A DNA stretch of 64,000 nt from an uncultured Clostridia bacterium (GCA_937896885.1 CALBNX010000077.1:4554-68553); one strand, 5' to 3'. Positions 52,270 to 61,248 are shown, counted from the first letter of the stretch. Translations and numbers: made by a program. The notes: a model not told the origin generated them from the letters alone.

Positions 52270-53541
52270 ATGTTTTTTGAAATCAGTAACAGAATTGACG
52301 AATTATCAAAGGTGGCTCTCGAAAAGGCAAAGCCTGTTTTTGAGGGCATAGACCAATTAACAGAATATAATCAGCAAAAGGTGTTGTCTGCGTTTATTCG
52401 CAATCGTGTTGATGAAACCGATTTCAACACAACAACGGGCTATGGTTATTCTGATAAAGGTCGTGAAAAACTTGATAAGCTTGTTGCCGATATTTTTGGC
52501 ACAGAAAGTGCAATTATCCGTGCAGGTGCGTTGGCAAGTGGCACACATACTCTCGCAGTTTGCCTATATGGTATTCTTCGTCCAAACGATGTAATGCTTT
52601 GTGTAACAGGCACGCCTTATGATACTCTTCACTCAACAATCGGCTTAGGTGGTAAAAATATGGGTGACGGTACTCTTGCAGACTTTGGTGTTCATTATCA
52701 ACAGGTTGATTTGACTGAAAATGATGAAATTGATTATGATGCAATTGAAGAATGCGCAAAAGATAAGGCTGTGAGAATGGTTTATATTCAGCGTTCTCGT
52801 GGTTATTCACTCCGTCATACAATTTCAATAGCAGAAATTGAAAAAGTTTGCGAAATAGTACATAGAGTTAATAAAAGAGCAATCGTTATGGTTGATAACT
52901 GCTATGGTGAATTCACAGAAAAACTTGAACCAACAGAAGTTGGTGCGGATTTAATCGCGGGCTCACTCATTAAAAATGCAGGTGGTGGTATAGCACCAAG
53001 TGGTGGATATATCGCAGGTCGCAAGGATTTGGTTGAGCTTTGTGGATACAGACTCACAACTCCTGGTCTTGGCACAGAATTGGGTGCAACTCTCGGTCAA
53101 AACAGAAATATATTTATGGGGCTTTTCAATTCACCCCATGTTGTCGGTGAAGCACTCAAAACAGCAATTTTTGCAGCATCACTCTTTACGGAATTAGGAT
53201 TTAAAGTTACACCAGAAGTGAATGAAACTCGTCATGATATAATTCAGGCAATTTGTCTTGAGAATTCAGAAAACCTTATTGCATTCTGTCAGGGGCTTCA
53301 AAAAGGCGCTCCCGTTGACTCTTATGTAACACCAGAGCCTTGGGATATGCCCGGTTATGACAGTCAGGTTATTATGTCGGCAGGTGCATTCACGTCGGGC
53401 TCATCAATAGAACTTTCTGCTGATGCCCCACTCCGTGAGCCATTTGCGGTTTGGATGCAAGGTGGACTTAATTTTCACAGTGGTAAACTTGGTGTAATGC
53501 TTGCAGCAGAAGAAATGCTTAAAAGGGGATTGATTAAATGA
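52270..53541 (+). CDS. methionine gamma-lyase/aluminium-resistance family PLP enzyme (YnbB-like)
   Basis: 423-residue PLP-dependent enzyme of the Met_gamma_lyase/aluminium-resistance family (YnbB in Bacillus). Seen: TTTGYGYSDKGREKLDKL, SAIIRAGALASGTHTLAV (cofactor pocket), MVDNCYGEFTEKLEPTEVGAD (PLP aspartate), and AGSLIKNAGGGIAPSGGYIAG with the probable Schiff-base lysine. Cellular role not well established. Adjacent to hfq, glnA or miaB in many Firmicutes; here it lies between a GNAT and a phosphomutase, overlapping the latter by 4 bp. Confidence 0.88.
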   Translation: MFFEISNRIDELSKVALEKAKPVFEGIDQLTEYNQQKVLSAFIRNRVDETDFNTTTGYGYSDKGREKLDKLVADIFGTESAIIRAGALASGTHTLAVCLYGILRPNDVMLCVTGTPYDTLHSTIGLGGKNMGDGTLADFGVHYQQVDLTENDEIDYDAIEECAKDKAVRMVYIQRSRGYSLRHTISIAEIEKVCEIVHRVNKRAIVMVDNCYGEFTEKLEPTEVGADLIAGSLIKNAGGGIAPSGGYIAGRKDLVELCGYRLTTPGLGTELGATLGQNRNIFMGLFNSPHVVGEALKTAIFAASLFTELGFKVTPEVNETRHDIIQAICLENSENLIAFCQGLQKGAPVDSYVTPEPWDMPGYDSQVIMSAGAFTSGSSIELSADAPLREPFAVWMQGGLNFHSGKLGVMLAAEEMLKRGLIK

Positions 53542-55061
53542 AACTTATGCATTTAAAAAGTGGTACTGATGTTCGTGGTGTTGCAGTTGCAACGGAGAAA
53601 TACCCTGAAATTCAGTTGACAGACGAAGTTGTTAGAGAAATCAGCGCATCTTTCATTGATTTTCTTTGCGAAAAGAAAAACAAAAACCCAGAAGACCTTT
53701 TAGTATCAGTTGGTCACGATTCAAGAATTTCTGCTGACAGAATCAGAACAGCCGTTATTGATATTCTTGTGAGTATGGGTGTCAATGTGCTCAACTGTTC
53801 ATATTGTTCAACCCCAGCAATGTTTATGACAACGGTCACAAGAAAATGTGACGGTGCAATTCAGATTACTGCAAGTCACCATCCTTTTGACCGTAACGGA
53901 CTTAAATTCTTCACTCGTGATGGTGGACTTTCAGGTGACGAGCTTAAAAGCATTCTCAAAAATGCAGAAGAAGAAAAGCCAAGAGAATTAAATAAAAAGG
54001 GTAGCATTACAGATGTTGATTATATTTCGGAATATTCTGCAATGCTTCGCGATATGATAAAAGAAGAAGTGGGCGCAAAAGACTATGATTATCCTTTAAA
54101 AGAATTCAAAATCGCAGTTGATGCAGGTAATGGTGTAGGTGGATTCTATGCAACTGAAGTTTTAGCACTACTTGGCGCAGATGTTAGCGCAAGTCAGTTT
54201 TTAGAACCTGATGGAATGTTCCCAAATCATATTCCAAACCCTGAAAACAAGGTTGCTATGGAATTTATCAGAAAAGCTACCGTTGAAAATCATTGTGATT
54301 TAGGTGTAATTTTTGATACTGATGTTGACCGTGCATCTTGTGTTGATTCTCACGGCAACGAAATAAACAGAAATTCTATTGTTGCTCTTGCATCTGTTAT
54401 TGCCCTTGAAAACAATAAGGGTGGCACGGTTGTTACAGACTCTGTAACAAGTGACGGGCTTCGTGAATTTATTGAAGATAATTTGGGTGGCAAGCATATC
54501 CGTTTCAAGCGTGGATATAAAAATGTTATTGACGAAGCAATTCGCAGAACAGAATTAGGCGAAAATGTGCCCCTTGCCATTGAAACATCAGGCCACGCAG
54601 CGTTCAAAGAGAATTATTATCTCGATGATGGCGCTTATCTCATTACAAAAATTATAATCAAAGCAGCAATTCTCAGAAAAGAAATGAAACATATTGGCGA
54701 TTGCATTGCAGACCTTAGAAAGCCAATAGAAGAAAAAGAATTGCGCTTTAATATAATAGCAGAAGATTTTAGACCAATCGGTGAAGCGCTTATTGAAAAA
54801 ATCAAAATCCTTGCCGAAAATGATAGTGATATGGTTCTCGCACCCGATAATTATGAGGGTGTCAGAGTTTCATTTAAAGACCAGAAAAGAAACGGATGGT
54901 TTTTGCTTCGTCTTTCTGTCCACGACCCAGTTATGCCGTTCAATACAGAGAGTGATTCTGTGGGCGGTTGTGTTGAAATTTGTAAAACTTTTTATGAAAT
55001 TGTAAAAGATGTAAAGGATATTGACTTTACACCGCTTAAAGATTTCATAAAAATACAATAA
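53538..55061 (+). CDS. phosphomannomutase/phosphoglucomutase
   Basis: Interconverts hexose-1- and hexose-6-phosphates through a phosphoserine. The 507 residues carry the active serine in QITASHHPFDRNGLKFF, the metal loop VIFDTDVDRASCVD, and the sugar-binding FKRGYKNVIDEA and ETSGHAAFKENY. The family (ManB/AlgC type) does not reveal glucose versus mannose preference by eye. Start ATG at 53538 overlaps the YnbB-like stop (ATGA). With galK nearby it could supply glucose-6-phosphate from the Leloir pathway. Confidence 0.9.
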   Translation: MKLMHLKSGTDVRGVAVATEKYPEIQLTDEVVREISASFIDFLCEKKNKNPEDLLVSVGHDSRISADRIRTAVIDILVSMGVNVLNCSYCSTPAMFMTTVTRKCDGAIQITASHHPFDRNGLKFFTRDGGLSGDELKSILKNAEEEKPRELNKKGSITDVDYISEYSAMLRDMIKEEVGAKDYDYPLKEFKIAVDAGNGVGGFYATEVLALLGADVSASQFLEPDGMFPNHIPNPENKVAMEFIRKATVENHCDLGVIFDTDVDRASCVDSHGNEINRNSIVALASVIALENNKGGTVVTDSVTSDGLREFIEDNLGGKHIRFKRGYKNVIDEAIRRTELGENVPLAIETSGHAAFKENYYLDDGAYLITKIIIKAAILRKEMKHIGDCIADLRKPIEEKELRFNIIAEDFRPIGEALIEKIKILAENDSDMVLAPDNYEGVRVSFKDQKRNGWFLLRLSVHDPVMPFNTESDSVGGCVEICKTFYEIVKDVKDIDFTPLKDFIKIQ

Positions 55062-55066
55062 AGGTG

Positions 55067-55095
55067 TTGACAAAACCGATAAAAAAATTTACTAT
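55067..55095 (+). promoter_or_regulatory. promoter of acpP
   Basis: TTGACA (55067-55072), 17 bp, TACTAT (55090-55095), 32 bp upstream of the acpP start. The -35 is a perfect match to consensus. Confidence 0.75.
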
Positions 55096-55126
55096 TATTG
55101 GTATAAAAAGTAATTGGAGGTGTTAT

Positions 55127-55351
55127 ATGATGTTTGAAAAAATTCGCGAGATTATTTGTGACCAACTCGAATTAGAAGAAGACCAAGTTACAATGGACTC
55201 AATTCTTCTTGAAGACCTTGGTGCAGACAGCATTGATTTAGCTGACCTTGTTATGACATTTGAAGACGAATTCAATATGGAAATTTCTGACGAGGCTCTT
55301 GAAAATATTAAAACTGTTTCCGATATTGTTAAATATGTTGAAGAAAACTAA
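55127..55351 (+). CDS. acpP: acyl carrier protein
   Basis: Carries growing acyl chains on a phosphopantetheine arm. The 74 residues are acidic and have the attachment serine in LEDLGADSIDLADLVMTFED. Two adjacent ATGs (55127, 55130) follow GGAGG (55116-55120); the first has 6-bp spacing and is used here. A longer open frame upstream runs into the promoter and is rejected. No fatty-acid genes are adjacent, so this may be a second ACP or simply an isolated gene. A terminator/attenuator separates it from proS. Confidence 0.93.
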   Translation: MMFEKIREIICDQLELEEDQVTMDSILLEDLGADSIDLADLVMTFEDEFNMEISDEALENIKTVSDIVKYVEEN

Positions 55352-55367
55352 TTTTTGATTTATTTTA

Positions 55368-55405
55368 ACAGGAGCACTTTAAAAATGCTCCTGTATCTTT
55401 TATTT
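55368..55405 (+). terminator. terminator between acpP and proS
   Basis: A 9-bp stem, ACAGGAGCA (55368-55376) with TGCTCCTGT (55386-55394), then ATCTTTTATTTTT. Some read-through probably expresses proS, since no separate promoter is obvious. Confidence 0.75.
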
Positions 55406-55425
55406 TTAGATAAGGAAGAAGAAAA

Positions 55426-56862
55426 ATGGCTGAACAAAAAAAGATGGTTGAAGAAATAACTTCAATGGACGTGGATTTTGCCAAATGGTATACCGACGTT
55501 GTTAAAAAAGCAGAATTGGTTGAATACACAAGCGTAAAAGGTTGTATGGTTATTCGACCTTATGGCTATGCAATTTGGGAGAATATTCAGAAAACTCTTG
55601 ACACAATGTTCAAAGAAACAGGGCACGAAAATGTTTGTATGCCTATGTTTATTCCTGAAAGCCTTCTCAACAAAGAAAAGGACCACGTTGAAGGATTTGC
55701 ACCTGAAGTTGCTTGGGTAACTCATGGTGGTAGTGAAAAACTCGAAGAGCGTCTTTGTGTTCGACCTACTTCTGAAACACTTTTCTGTGAACACTATGCA
55801 AATATAATCCAGTCATATCGTGACTTGCCAAAACTCTATAACCAATGGGTTTCAGTTGTTCGTTGGGAAAAGACTACAAGACCTTTCCTTAGAACAAGAG
55901 AGTTCTTATGGCAAGAAGGTCACACAATCCACGCAACAGCAGAAGAGGCACAAGAAGAAACAATCAGAATGCTTAATGTTTATGCAGACTTCTGTGAAAA
56001 CTATCTTGCAATGCCTGTTGTTAAGGGCGTTAAAACTGCAAAAGAAAGATTTGCAGGTGCAGAAGATACATACACAATCGAAGCACTTATGCACGACGGC
56101 AAAGCTTTGCAGTCTGCAACAAGCCACTATTTCGGTGATGGATTTGCAAAAGCTTTTGAAATTCAGTACCAAGATAAAGACAATAAGTTAAAGCACCCAT
56201 TCCAGACATCATGGGGATGCACAACTCGTCTTATCGGCGCTCTCATTATGACTCACGGTGACGATAACGGTCTTGTTTTACCACCAAAAATTGCACCAAT
56301 TCAGGTTGTTGTTATTCCGGTTGCTTCTCATAAACCAGGTGTTAAAGAAAAGGCAACTGAAGTTTATGAAAACCTTAAGAAGATTTGCCGTGCAAAGATT
56401 GATTTGAGCGACAACTCACCGGGTTGGAAATATGCAGAGTACGAAATGAAGGGTGTTCCACTTCGTCTTGAACTCGGTCCTCGTGACATTGAAAATAATC
56501 AATGTGTTATCGTTCGTCGCGATACAAGAGAAAAATATTTTGTATCTCTTGACGAACTCGAAACAAAGATTCCAGAACTTATTCAGTTAGTTCACGATGG
56601 TCTTTATAATGCAGCACTTGAACGCAGAAACAATATGACTTATGTTGCAAATAATATGGATGAAATGATTGACATCGCTGAAAACAAACCTGGTTTTATT
56701 AAAGCTATGTGGTGTGGCGACAGAGAGTGTGAAGACGCTCTCAAAGAGCAAGCTGGTGTTTCATCACGCTGTATTCCATTCGTTCAGGAAAAAATCGGTG
56801 GAACTTGCGTTTGCTGTGGCAAACCGGCTGACAAGATGCTCTATTGGGGCAAAGCATATTAA
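55426..56862 (+). CDS. proS: prolyl-tRNA synthetase, type 3 (archaeal/eukaryote-like)
   Basis: Charges tRNA(Pro). The 478 residues lack the editing insertion of the bacterial 570-aa type. Class II motifs are visible: motif 2 in [20 protein letters not shown] and the proline-specific [11 protein letters not shown]; the C-terminus has the zinc-binding-like cysteines [11 protein letters not shown] ... [15 protein letters not shown] and ends in tyrosine (WGKAY), as in archaeal-type ProRS. GGAAGAAG ribosome site upstream. No T-box leader fits in the 74 bp after acpP. Confidence 0.95.
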   Translation: MAEQKKMVEEITSMDVDFAKWYTDVVKKAELVEYTSVKGCMVIRPYGYAIWENIQKTLDTMFKETGHENVCMPMFIPESLLNKEKDHVEGFAPEVAWVTHGGSEKLEERLCVRPTSETLFCEHYANIIQSYRDLPKLYNQWVSVVRWEKTTRPFLRTREFLWQEGHTIHATAEEAQEETIRMLNVYADFCENYLAMPVVKGVKTAKERFAGAEDTYTIEALMHDGKALQSATSHYFGDGFAKAFEIQYQDKDNKLKHPFQTSWGCTTRLIGALIMTHGDDNGLVLPPKIAPIQVVVIPVASHKPGVKEKATEVYENLKKICRAKIDLSDNSPGWKYAEYEMKGVPLRLELGPRDIENNQCVIVRRDTREKYFVSLDELETKIPELIQLVHDGLYNAALERRNNMTYVANNMDEMIDIAENKPGFIKAMWCGDRECEDALKEQAGVSSRCIPFVQEKIGGTCVCCGKPADKMLYWGKAY

Positions 56863-56897
56863 AGTGCAGAATGCAAAATGCAGAGTGCAGAATGAAA
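56863..56897 (+). repeat. period-7 tandem repeat, ARTGMAR (5 units)
   Basis: AGTGCAG, AATGCAA, AATGCAG, AGTGCAG, AATGAAA, starting at the first base after the proS stop. Same heptamer family and strand as 25263 and 26214. Confidence 0.75.
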
Positions 56898-56903
56898 TAA
56901 CAA

Positions 56904-56934
56904 AGGACTCAACGGAAATGTTGAGTCCTAATTT
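56904..56934. terminator. bidirectional terminator after proS
   Basis: A 10-bp stem, AGGACTCAAC (56904-56913) with GTTGAGTCCT (56920-56929), has AATTTTA on the plus side and a U-rich minus side. It serves convergent genes. Confidence 0.75.
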
Positions 56935-57320
56935 TATGCTTTTTTGTTGTATTTTTCAAAGTAAACAGCGGTTTGAAATTCAGCAGTTGCCAAAATACTG
57001 TTAGAAAGCAGTTGTGTAATCTCATAATTTAGATAGCAATCATCATATTCTTCTTTGATTTGACGATAATACTCTTTTGCAAGTTTACACTCATATATTA
57101 TTGCATAATGCTCGTTTTCACTTGGTGGAGCATCAAATCCTAACTGCATATAATTAACGGGATTAGGAGTATCATTATCTATAATTATATATTTTACATT
57201 TTTATCTGATGGTAAATTTTCAATATAAGTTAAAAGGGTTGAAAAATGATTGCTTTCAAGGATATAAAAAAATATAGAATCGTGTTTATAACTTATTTGT
57301 TTATATAGTTCATATCTCAT
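56934..57320 (-). CDS. hypothetical 128-aa protein divergent from an XRE regulator
   Basis: Not recognised. A soluble, acidic/aromatic protein of 128 residues: FYILESNHFSTLLTYIENLP, KNVKYIIIDNDTPNPV, then a helical C-terminal part (EITQLLSNSILATAEFQTAV). The start has AAGGCGAG upstream. It is transcribed away from the HTH gene at 57436, and the 115-bp region between them holds two matching operator-like sites, so it is a likely target of that regulator. No toxin or immunity motif is evident. Confidence 0.65.
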   Translation of the reverse strand: MRYELYKQISYKHDSIFFYILESNHFSTLLTYIENLPSDKNVKYIIIDNDTPNPVNYMQLGFDAPPSENEHYAIIYECKLAKEYYRQIKEEYDDCYLNYEITQLLSNSILATAEFQTAVYFEKYNKKA

Positions 57321-57332
57321 AAGCTCGCCTTA

Positions 57333-57347
57333 ATTCTTATTTGGAAT
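57333..57347. promoter_or_regulatory. operator-like palindrome 1 (ATTC-N7-GAAT)
   Basis: ATTCTTATTTGGAAT, 13 bp upstream of the 128-aa gene's start codon. It matches site 2 at 57401 in 13 of 15 positions. Confidence 0.55.
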
Positions 57348-57400
57348 TATTTATATAATAAATCTTTTACGGAATTAAGTCAACAGTAAAACTGCATATA

Positions 57401-57415
57401 ATTCTTATATAGAAT
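57401..57415. promoter_or_regulatory. operator-like palindrome 2 (ATTC-N7-GAAT)
   Basis: ATTCTTATATAGAAT, 20 bp upstream of the HTH gene. It overlaps probable -10 sequences (TATAAT at 57398, TAGAAT at 57410), so binding would repress. Confidence 0.55.
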
Positions 57416-57435
57416 AAAATGCAAGGTGTGAGATT

Positions 57436-57675
57436 ATGAAACATCGTAAGAAATACGGTGATTTAAATATGGTTGGAAAGAAAATTGAAGCGTTGCGAAA
57501 TGAAAGAAAAATCAAACAAAAAGATTTTATTTCAAAAATGCAGACGATGGGATGCGACATAAATCCAACAAGTTACTCAAAACTTGAAGGTCAGGTGAGA
57601 ATTGCAACTGATAAAGAAATCTATGTCGTGGCAAAAATTCTTGGCGTTGGCATAAACGAATTGTTTGAAGATTAA
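57436..57675 (+). CDS. XRE/Cro-CI family transcriptional regulator
   Basis: 79 residues, essentially one HTH domain: GKKIEALRNERKIKQKDF, then ISKMQTMGCDINPTSYSKLE (recognition helix region), and a C-terminal GVGINELFED. The N-terminus is basic. A second in-frame ATG lies at 57469, but the first follows AAGGTGTGAG. Divergent from the 128-aa gene, with ATTC-N7-GAAT palindromes before each start, which suggests an autoregulated two-gene switch. No membrane or ligand domain. Confidence 0.85.
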   Translation: MKHRKKYGDLNMVGKKIEALRNERKIKQKDFISKMQTMGCDINPTSYSKLEGQVRIATDKEIYVVAKILGVGINELFED

Positions 57676-57677
57676 AC

Positions 57678-57706
57678 AAAAAACGGAGCAGTTGCTCCGT
57701 TTTTTC
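57678..57706. terminator. bidirectional terminator after the XRE gene
   Basis: AAAACGGAGCA (57680-57690) with TGCTCCGTTTT (57693-57703), flanked by A and T runs on both sides. It separates the regulator from the convergent acyltransferases. Confidence 0.85.
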
Positions 57707-58989
57707 TATTTTTCATTTGCAATTTTAAAGGCTTCTTCTGTTGCAAGGGCAAGCTTTGTAACTATGTCTTTTCTCTTTGGAATGCAATAGAATGAATCAT
57801 TTGTGGTTGAAATCTCAAAGCAATCAACACCTTTAAGCTGATTAAAACCATATTCTATATGCAGACTATAAAGACCTTTAGTTGGACGTTCAATTTTGTA
57901 ATTGTGTCCGTTATAATGCCCTTCAATTACAAATCCATTTTCTAAATCATGGGTAACTTTGCCTTTGCCCAACGGTATATAGTCATAAACATTTGGTTGA
58001 GAAATAATTTCAAGTTCTTCTCCATAATGATATTTGCCTTGCAAAAGCTCATTTTTCACATTTTCTCGTTCCCATTTATACCAATCAGGAATATGTGAAA
58101 ATTCAGTTTCCCCGTCAAGAGCTTTTAACTCACCAAGAGTCGTCATTTCCCACTTTTTGCCACATTCTTCACAGAAAAGATGAATGCCTTTTGAGTTCAT
58201 TTTGTGTTCTGTTTTACAGTTAGGGCATTGATAAAGAATTTTGTGAAGTCCTTGGGCACGTTTTTTGTTTTTGATAATAATGTTGTTATCTTTTTGCCAT
58301 TTGAAATCATCATAGGTCATTTCTTTACGAATAACCTCATTTATTTCATCGACGGTCATACTTGCTACTTGTTCGGCAGTCAGAACTTGTTTAAGTGTTG
58401 CAAAGAAGGGAGCTTTTCTATATGTATAATCTGCCCAGAATGGTAAATTGAGATAATTACCGTGATTGAGCATAACCACAAGTGGCACACCATTCTTTTT
58501 AACAAGCTTACCGATAGCATCAGGCAACACAGATTGTGTGCCGTCAGGAGTGTATCTTGCTTCTGGATACATACAGAACACATCACCATATTCTTTGAGC
58601 ACTTTTTTGCAAGAACGCACAAGAGCGGTGTCTGTTGTGAATTTATGAGTGCAAATGCACCCCGCTTTTTCCATAGTTTTTGGAAAAAGGTGAAAAACAT
58701 TAAAAGCAGCAACAACATTGACCTTGTGGGGATATGTTGCTCTGAAAAGCATAGCAAAATCCATAAATTGCATATGGTTTGCAAGCAAGATATATGGTGG
58801 TTTTAAGTCATCCATATTAATTTTTTCTACTTTGTATCCTGCTCTGACAAGAGACAAAATCGCAGAAGAAAGTATGTAAGCGCCTTTAGTGATGTTGTCA
58901 GGTTGTTTGGCAGGAACTTTACCTATCGTGGAACGCTCGATACCGTCAGGATAGACGATTTCTGTCAAAAAATCTGTGTTATCTTTCAT
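57706..58989 (-). CDS. PlsC-like acyltransferase with internal zinc ribbon (second of tandem pair)
   Basis: 427 residues. The N-terminal half is a lysophospholipid acyltransferase fold: NHMQFMDFAM (NHxxxxD catalytic motif, about 73), CMYPEARYTPDG (acyl-acceptor motif, EGxR replaced by PEAR) and PLVVMLNHG. After residue 260 comes a four-cysteine ribbon (CPNCKTEHK ... CEECGKKW), then a C-terminal domain of about 130 residues (GETEFSHIPDWYKWE, KVTHDLENGFVIEGHYNG, DSFYCIPKRKD) shared with its neighbour. The fusion is unusual; the substrate is unknown. It starts 10 bp after the upstream paralog stop, with AAGGTAA. Confidence 0.85.
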   Translation of the reverse strand: MKDNTDFLTEIVYPDGIERSTIGKVPAKQPDNITKGAYILSSAILSLVRAGYKVEKINMDDLKPPYILLANHMQFMDFAMLFRATYPHKVNVVAAFNVFHLFPKTMEKAGCICTHKFTTDTALVRSCKKVLKEYGDVFCMYPEARYTPDGTQSVLPDAIGKLVKKNGVPLVVMLNHGNYLNLPFWADYTYRKAPFFATLKQVLTAEQVASMTVDEINEVIRKEMTYDDFKWQKDNNIIIKNKKRAQGLHKILYQCPNCKTEHKMNSKGIHLFCEECGKKWEMTTLGELKALDGETEFSHIPDWYKWERENVKNELLQGKYHYGEELEIISQPNVYDYIPLGKGKVTHDLENGFVIEGHYNGHNYKIERPTKGLYSLHIEYGFNQLKGVDCFEISTTNDSFYCIPKRKDIVTKLALATEEAFKIANEK

Positions 58990-58999
58990 AGCTTTTACC

Positions 59000-60289
59000 T
59001 TATTTTTTGCTGACTGCGGGTTCTGTAACGATTTTATACATTTCCTCTGTTGCTAACATAAGCTTTGTAACAACGTCTTTTTTAGATGGAATGCAATAGA
59101 ATGAATCGTCTTTAATCGAAACATCAAAGCAGTCAATTTTGCCAAGTTTTTTAAATAAGAATTCGTTATGTAATGTGTAAAGTGTTTTTGTCTGACGCTG
59201 AATTCTGTAATCGTTGCCGTTATAATGACCTTCGATTACAAATCCGTTTTCAAGGTCGTGAGTAACATGAGCTTTGCCAATGTCAATAAACTCAACACCG
59301 GGCAAAGAATGAACATGAACGTCATCTTCAAAATAATATGTACCATCAAGAATTTCTTGACGCACACATTCTCTTTCCCACTCATACCAGTCAGGGATAT
59401 GTGAAAATTCGGTTTCACCGTCAAGGGCTTTCATTTCACCAAGCTCGGTCAATTCCCACTTTTTGCCACATTCTTCGCAAGTAAGATAAATGCCTTTGCC
59501 AACCATTTTACCCTCACTTAAACAATGTGGGCATTTATAAAGAACTTTGTTAAGACCATCTGCTCTGAAATCTTCAGTAATTTTAATATTATTCTCTTTT
59601 TGCCATTTGTAATCGTCATAATACAACTCTTCACGAATCACTTCATTGATTTCGTCAGCGGTCATATTTTCAATCTGTTCAACAGTAAGAATCTGTTTCA
59701 TAGTTGAACGGAACGGAACTTTTCTGTATTGACGGAAATCCCAAAATGGTGCGTTGAGATAATGCCCGTGATTTAAGAGTACAACAACGGGAACCTTGTT
59801 TTTCTTAACAAGTTTACCAACGACGTCGGGGATTATTGCAGTTGTACCAACATTTGAGTATCGTGCTTCAGGGTACATACAGAGAATGTCGCCATATTCG
59901 TGAAGAATTTTGTGACAAGCACGAATAAGGCTTATATCAGTTGTGAATTTGCGGTGACAAGCACAGCCTAATTCTGTCATAATCTTTTCAAACCCAACAA
60001 AGCCATCAAGGGTTGCAATGTTGTTGAATTTATAAGGATGCACCGCCTTAAAGCTTGTGAAGAAATCCACAAATTGTGTATGATTACAAAGAAGAATATA
60101 TGGTGGTTTAAGGTCATCAACATTGATTTTTTCAAGAGATGTTCCACCACGAACAATAAACTTCAGTATAAAACGTGAAATATTATAAACGATACTTGTA
60201 TAGAAATTGTCTTGTTTTTTTGGCACAATAGGGGGCACAACTATTTTTTGATTTTCGGGATAAACGATATAATCTTTTATTTCGTTCAC
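59000..60289 (-). CDS. PlsC-like acyltransferase with internal zinc ribbon (first of tandem pair)
   Basis: 429 residues and the same architecture as the downstream gene: NHTQFVDFF near 75, CMYPEARYSNVG near 141, zinc ribbon CPHCLSEGK ... CEECGKKWELTELG, and the C-terminal IPDWYEWERECVRQE and HVTHDLENGFVIEGHYNG. The two are roughly half identical, a tandem duplication. The GTG at 60289 after GGTGGTGAT is the preferred start; an ATG 15 bp upstream has no ribosome site. The promoter is at 60319. A membrane-surface role in glycerolipid synthesis is likely from the family. Confidence 0.85.
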   Translation of the reverse strand: MNEIKDYIVYPENQKIVVPPIVPKKQDNFYTSIVYNISRFILKFIVRGGTSLEKINVDDLKPPYILLCNHTQFVDFFTSFKAVHPYKFNNIATLDGFVGFEKIMTELGCACHRKFTTDISLIRACHKILHEYGDILCMYPEARYSNVGTTAIIPDVVGKLVKKNKVPVVVLLNHGHYLNAPFWDFRQYRKVPFRSTMKQILTVEQIENMTADEINEVIREELYYDDYKWQKENNIKITEDFRADGLNKVLYKCPHCLSEGKMVGKGIYLTCEECGKKWELTELGEMKALDGETEFSHIPDWYEWERECVRQEILDGTYYFEDDVHVHSLPGVEFIDIGKAHVTHDLENGFVIEGHYNGNDYRIQRQTKTLYTLHNEFLFKKLGKIDCFDVSIKDDSFYCIPSKKDVVTKLMLATEEMYKIVTEPAVSKK

Positions 60290-60318
60290 AATATCACCAC
60301 CCATTTAGAATTATATTT

Positions 60319-60347
60319 ATTTTACCATATATATCATATTTTTACAA
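60319..60347 (-). promoter_or_regulatory. promoter of the acyltransferase pair
   Basis: Minus strand TTGTAA (60347-60342), 17 bp, TAAAAT (60324-60319). Confidence 0.65.
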
Positions 60348-60366
60348 TAGAATAGTAAAAATGGCT

Positions 60367-61242
60367 TTATTTGACAAATTGTGCAATGTCGTCGGGTAAA
60401 GGTGAACTCACTTCAATTTCTTCATTGGTTACAGGGTGATTAAATCTGCAATAGCAACAATGAAGAGCCTGTCGAGAAATGTCGTCACGAGCAGTACCAT
60501 ACATAGTGTCGCCAGTCAGTGGCGTGCCATTACTAGCGAAATGCACTCTGATTTGATGTGTTCTACCGGTTACTAAATGAATATGCAAAAGTGTGCGACC
60601 ATTATGATTTGAAACGGCTTTCCATTCAGTTATGGCGCTTTCACCACGAGGGTCAACAGTACGGATTGTGAGAATGGGGTCAGGACGATAAATTGGTTTA
60701 TCAATAACACCTTCACCCTCATAAACACCTTCACAAACAGCGTAATATTCTTTATAAACCTTGCCCGAAAGACGAGCGGCAGTATATTTGTTGAGCGCAC
60801 ATATTACAACACCTGAAGTGCCACGGTCAAGGCGTCCCACAGAACGAAAAACGGCTTCTTTGCCATGTGTTTGAAGATAATATGATACTGCATTTGCAAG
60901 GGTGTCGCCTTGATGATTGTGTGACGGATGCAAAGGTAACCCCGCAGGCTTGTCAACAATGAGCAAATCATCGTCTTCATAAAGAATTGTCAAATCATAG
61001 GGCATTGGGTCAACGATTTTGTGCTTGTGGTCATTCTGCTCTGGCAAATGAATACACAACAAATCACCCGAATGAAGAATATCAACGGTGCGAATATGCT
61101 CACCATTGCAAGTGATTCCATCAGGTATGTTTTTAAGGTGACGAATAAGCCTTGCAGATGCTTCGATTTCATCTTTTAAAAAGGTTAACACTCGCTCGCC
61201 ATCATATTTTTCTGTAATTTTGTATTTCAAATATCTTTCCAT
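60367..61242 (-). CDS. RluA family pseudouridine synthase
   Basis: Isomerises uridine in rRNA or tRNA. The 291 residues comprise an N-terminal S4-like RNA-binding region (YDGERVLTFLKDEIEASARLIRHLKN), the catalytic SVGRLDRGTSGVVICALN with the essential aspartate, and the C-terminal HLVTGRTHQIRVHFASNGTPLTGDTMYG motif. RluA, RluC and RluD specificities cannot be separated here. The ATG at 61242 begins the conserved MERYLKYKI; the frame extends 18 residues upstream through the promoter and is not used. No ribosome site is visible. Confidence 0.92.
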   Translation of the reverse strand: MERYLKYKITEKYDGERVLTFLKDEIEASARLIRHLKNIPDGITCNGEHIRTVDILHSGDLLCIHLPEQNDHKHKIVDPMPYDLTILYEDDDLLIVDKPAGLPLHPSHNHQGDTLANAVSYYLQTHGKEAVFRSVGRLDRGTSGVVICALNKYTAARLSGKVYKEYYAVCEGVYEGEGVIDKPIYRPDPILTIRTVDPRGESAITEWKAVSNHNGRTLLHIHLVTGRTHQIRVHFASNGTPLTGDTMYGTARDDISRQALHCCYCRFNHPVTNEEIEVSSPLPDDIAQFVK

Positions 61243-61248
61243 ATCTGC

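Noticed and set aside
55352..55425. T-box riboswitch before proS (also considered before gltX, glnS and argS)
   Set aside because: Leaders are too short, and no T-box sequence or specifier stem is seen; only a simple terminator lies before proS.
56934..57675. Toxin-antitoxin module formed by the XRE protein and the 128-aa protein
   Set aside because: The genes are divergent rather than in tandem, and the 128-aa protein has no toxin-like motif; kept only as a regulator-target pair.
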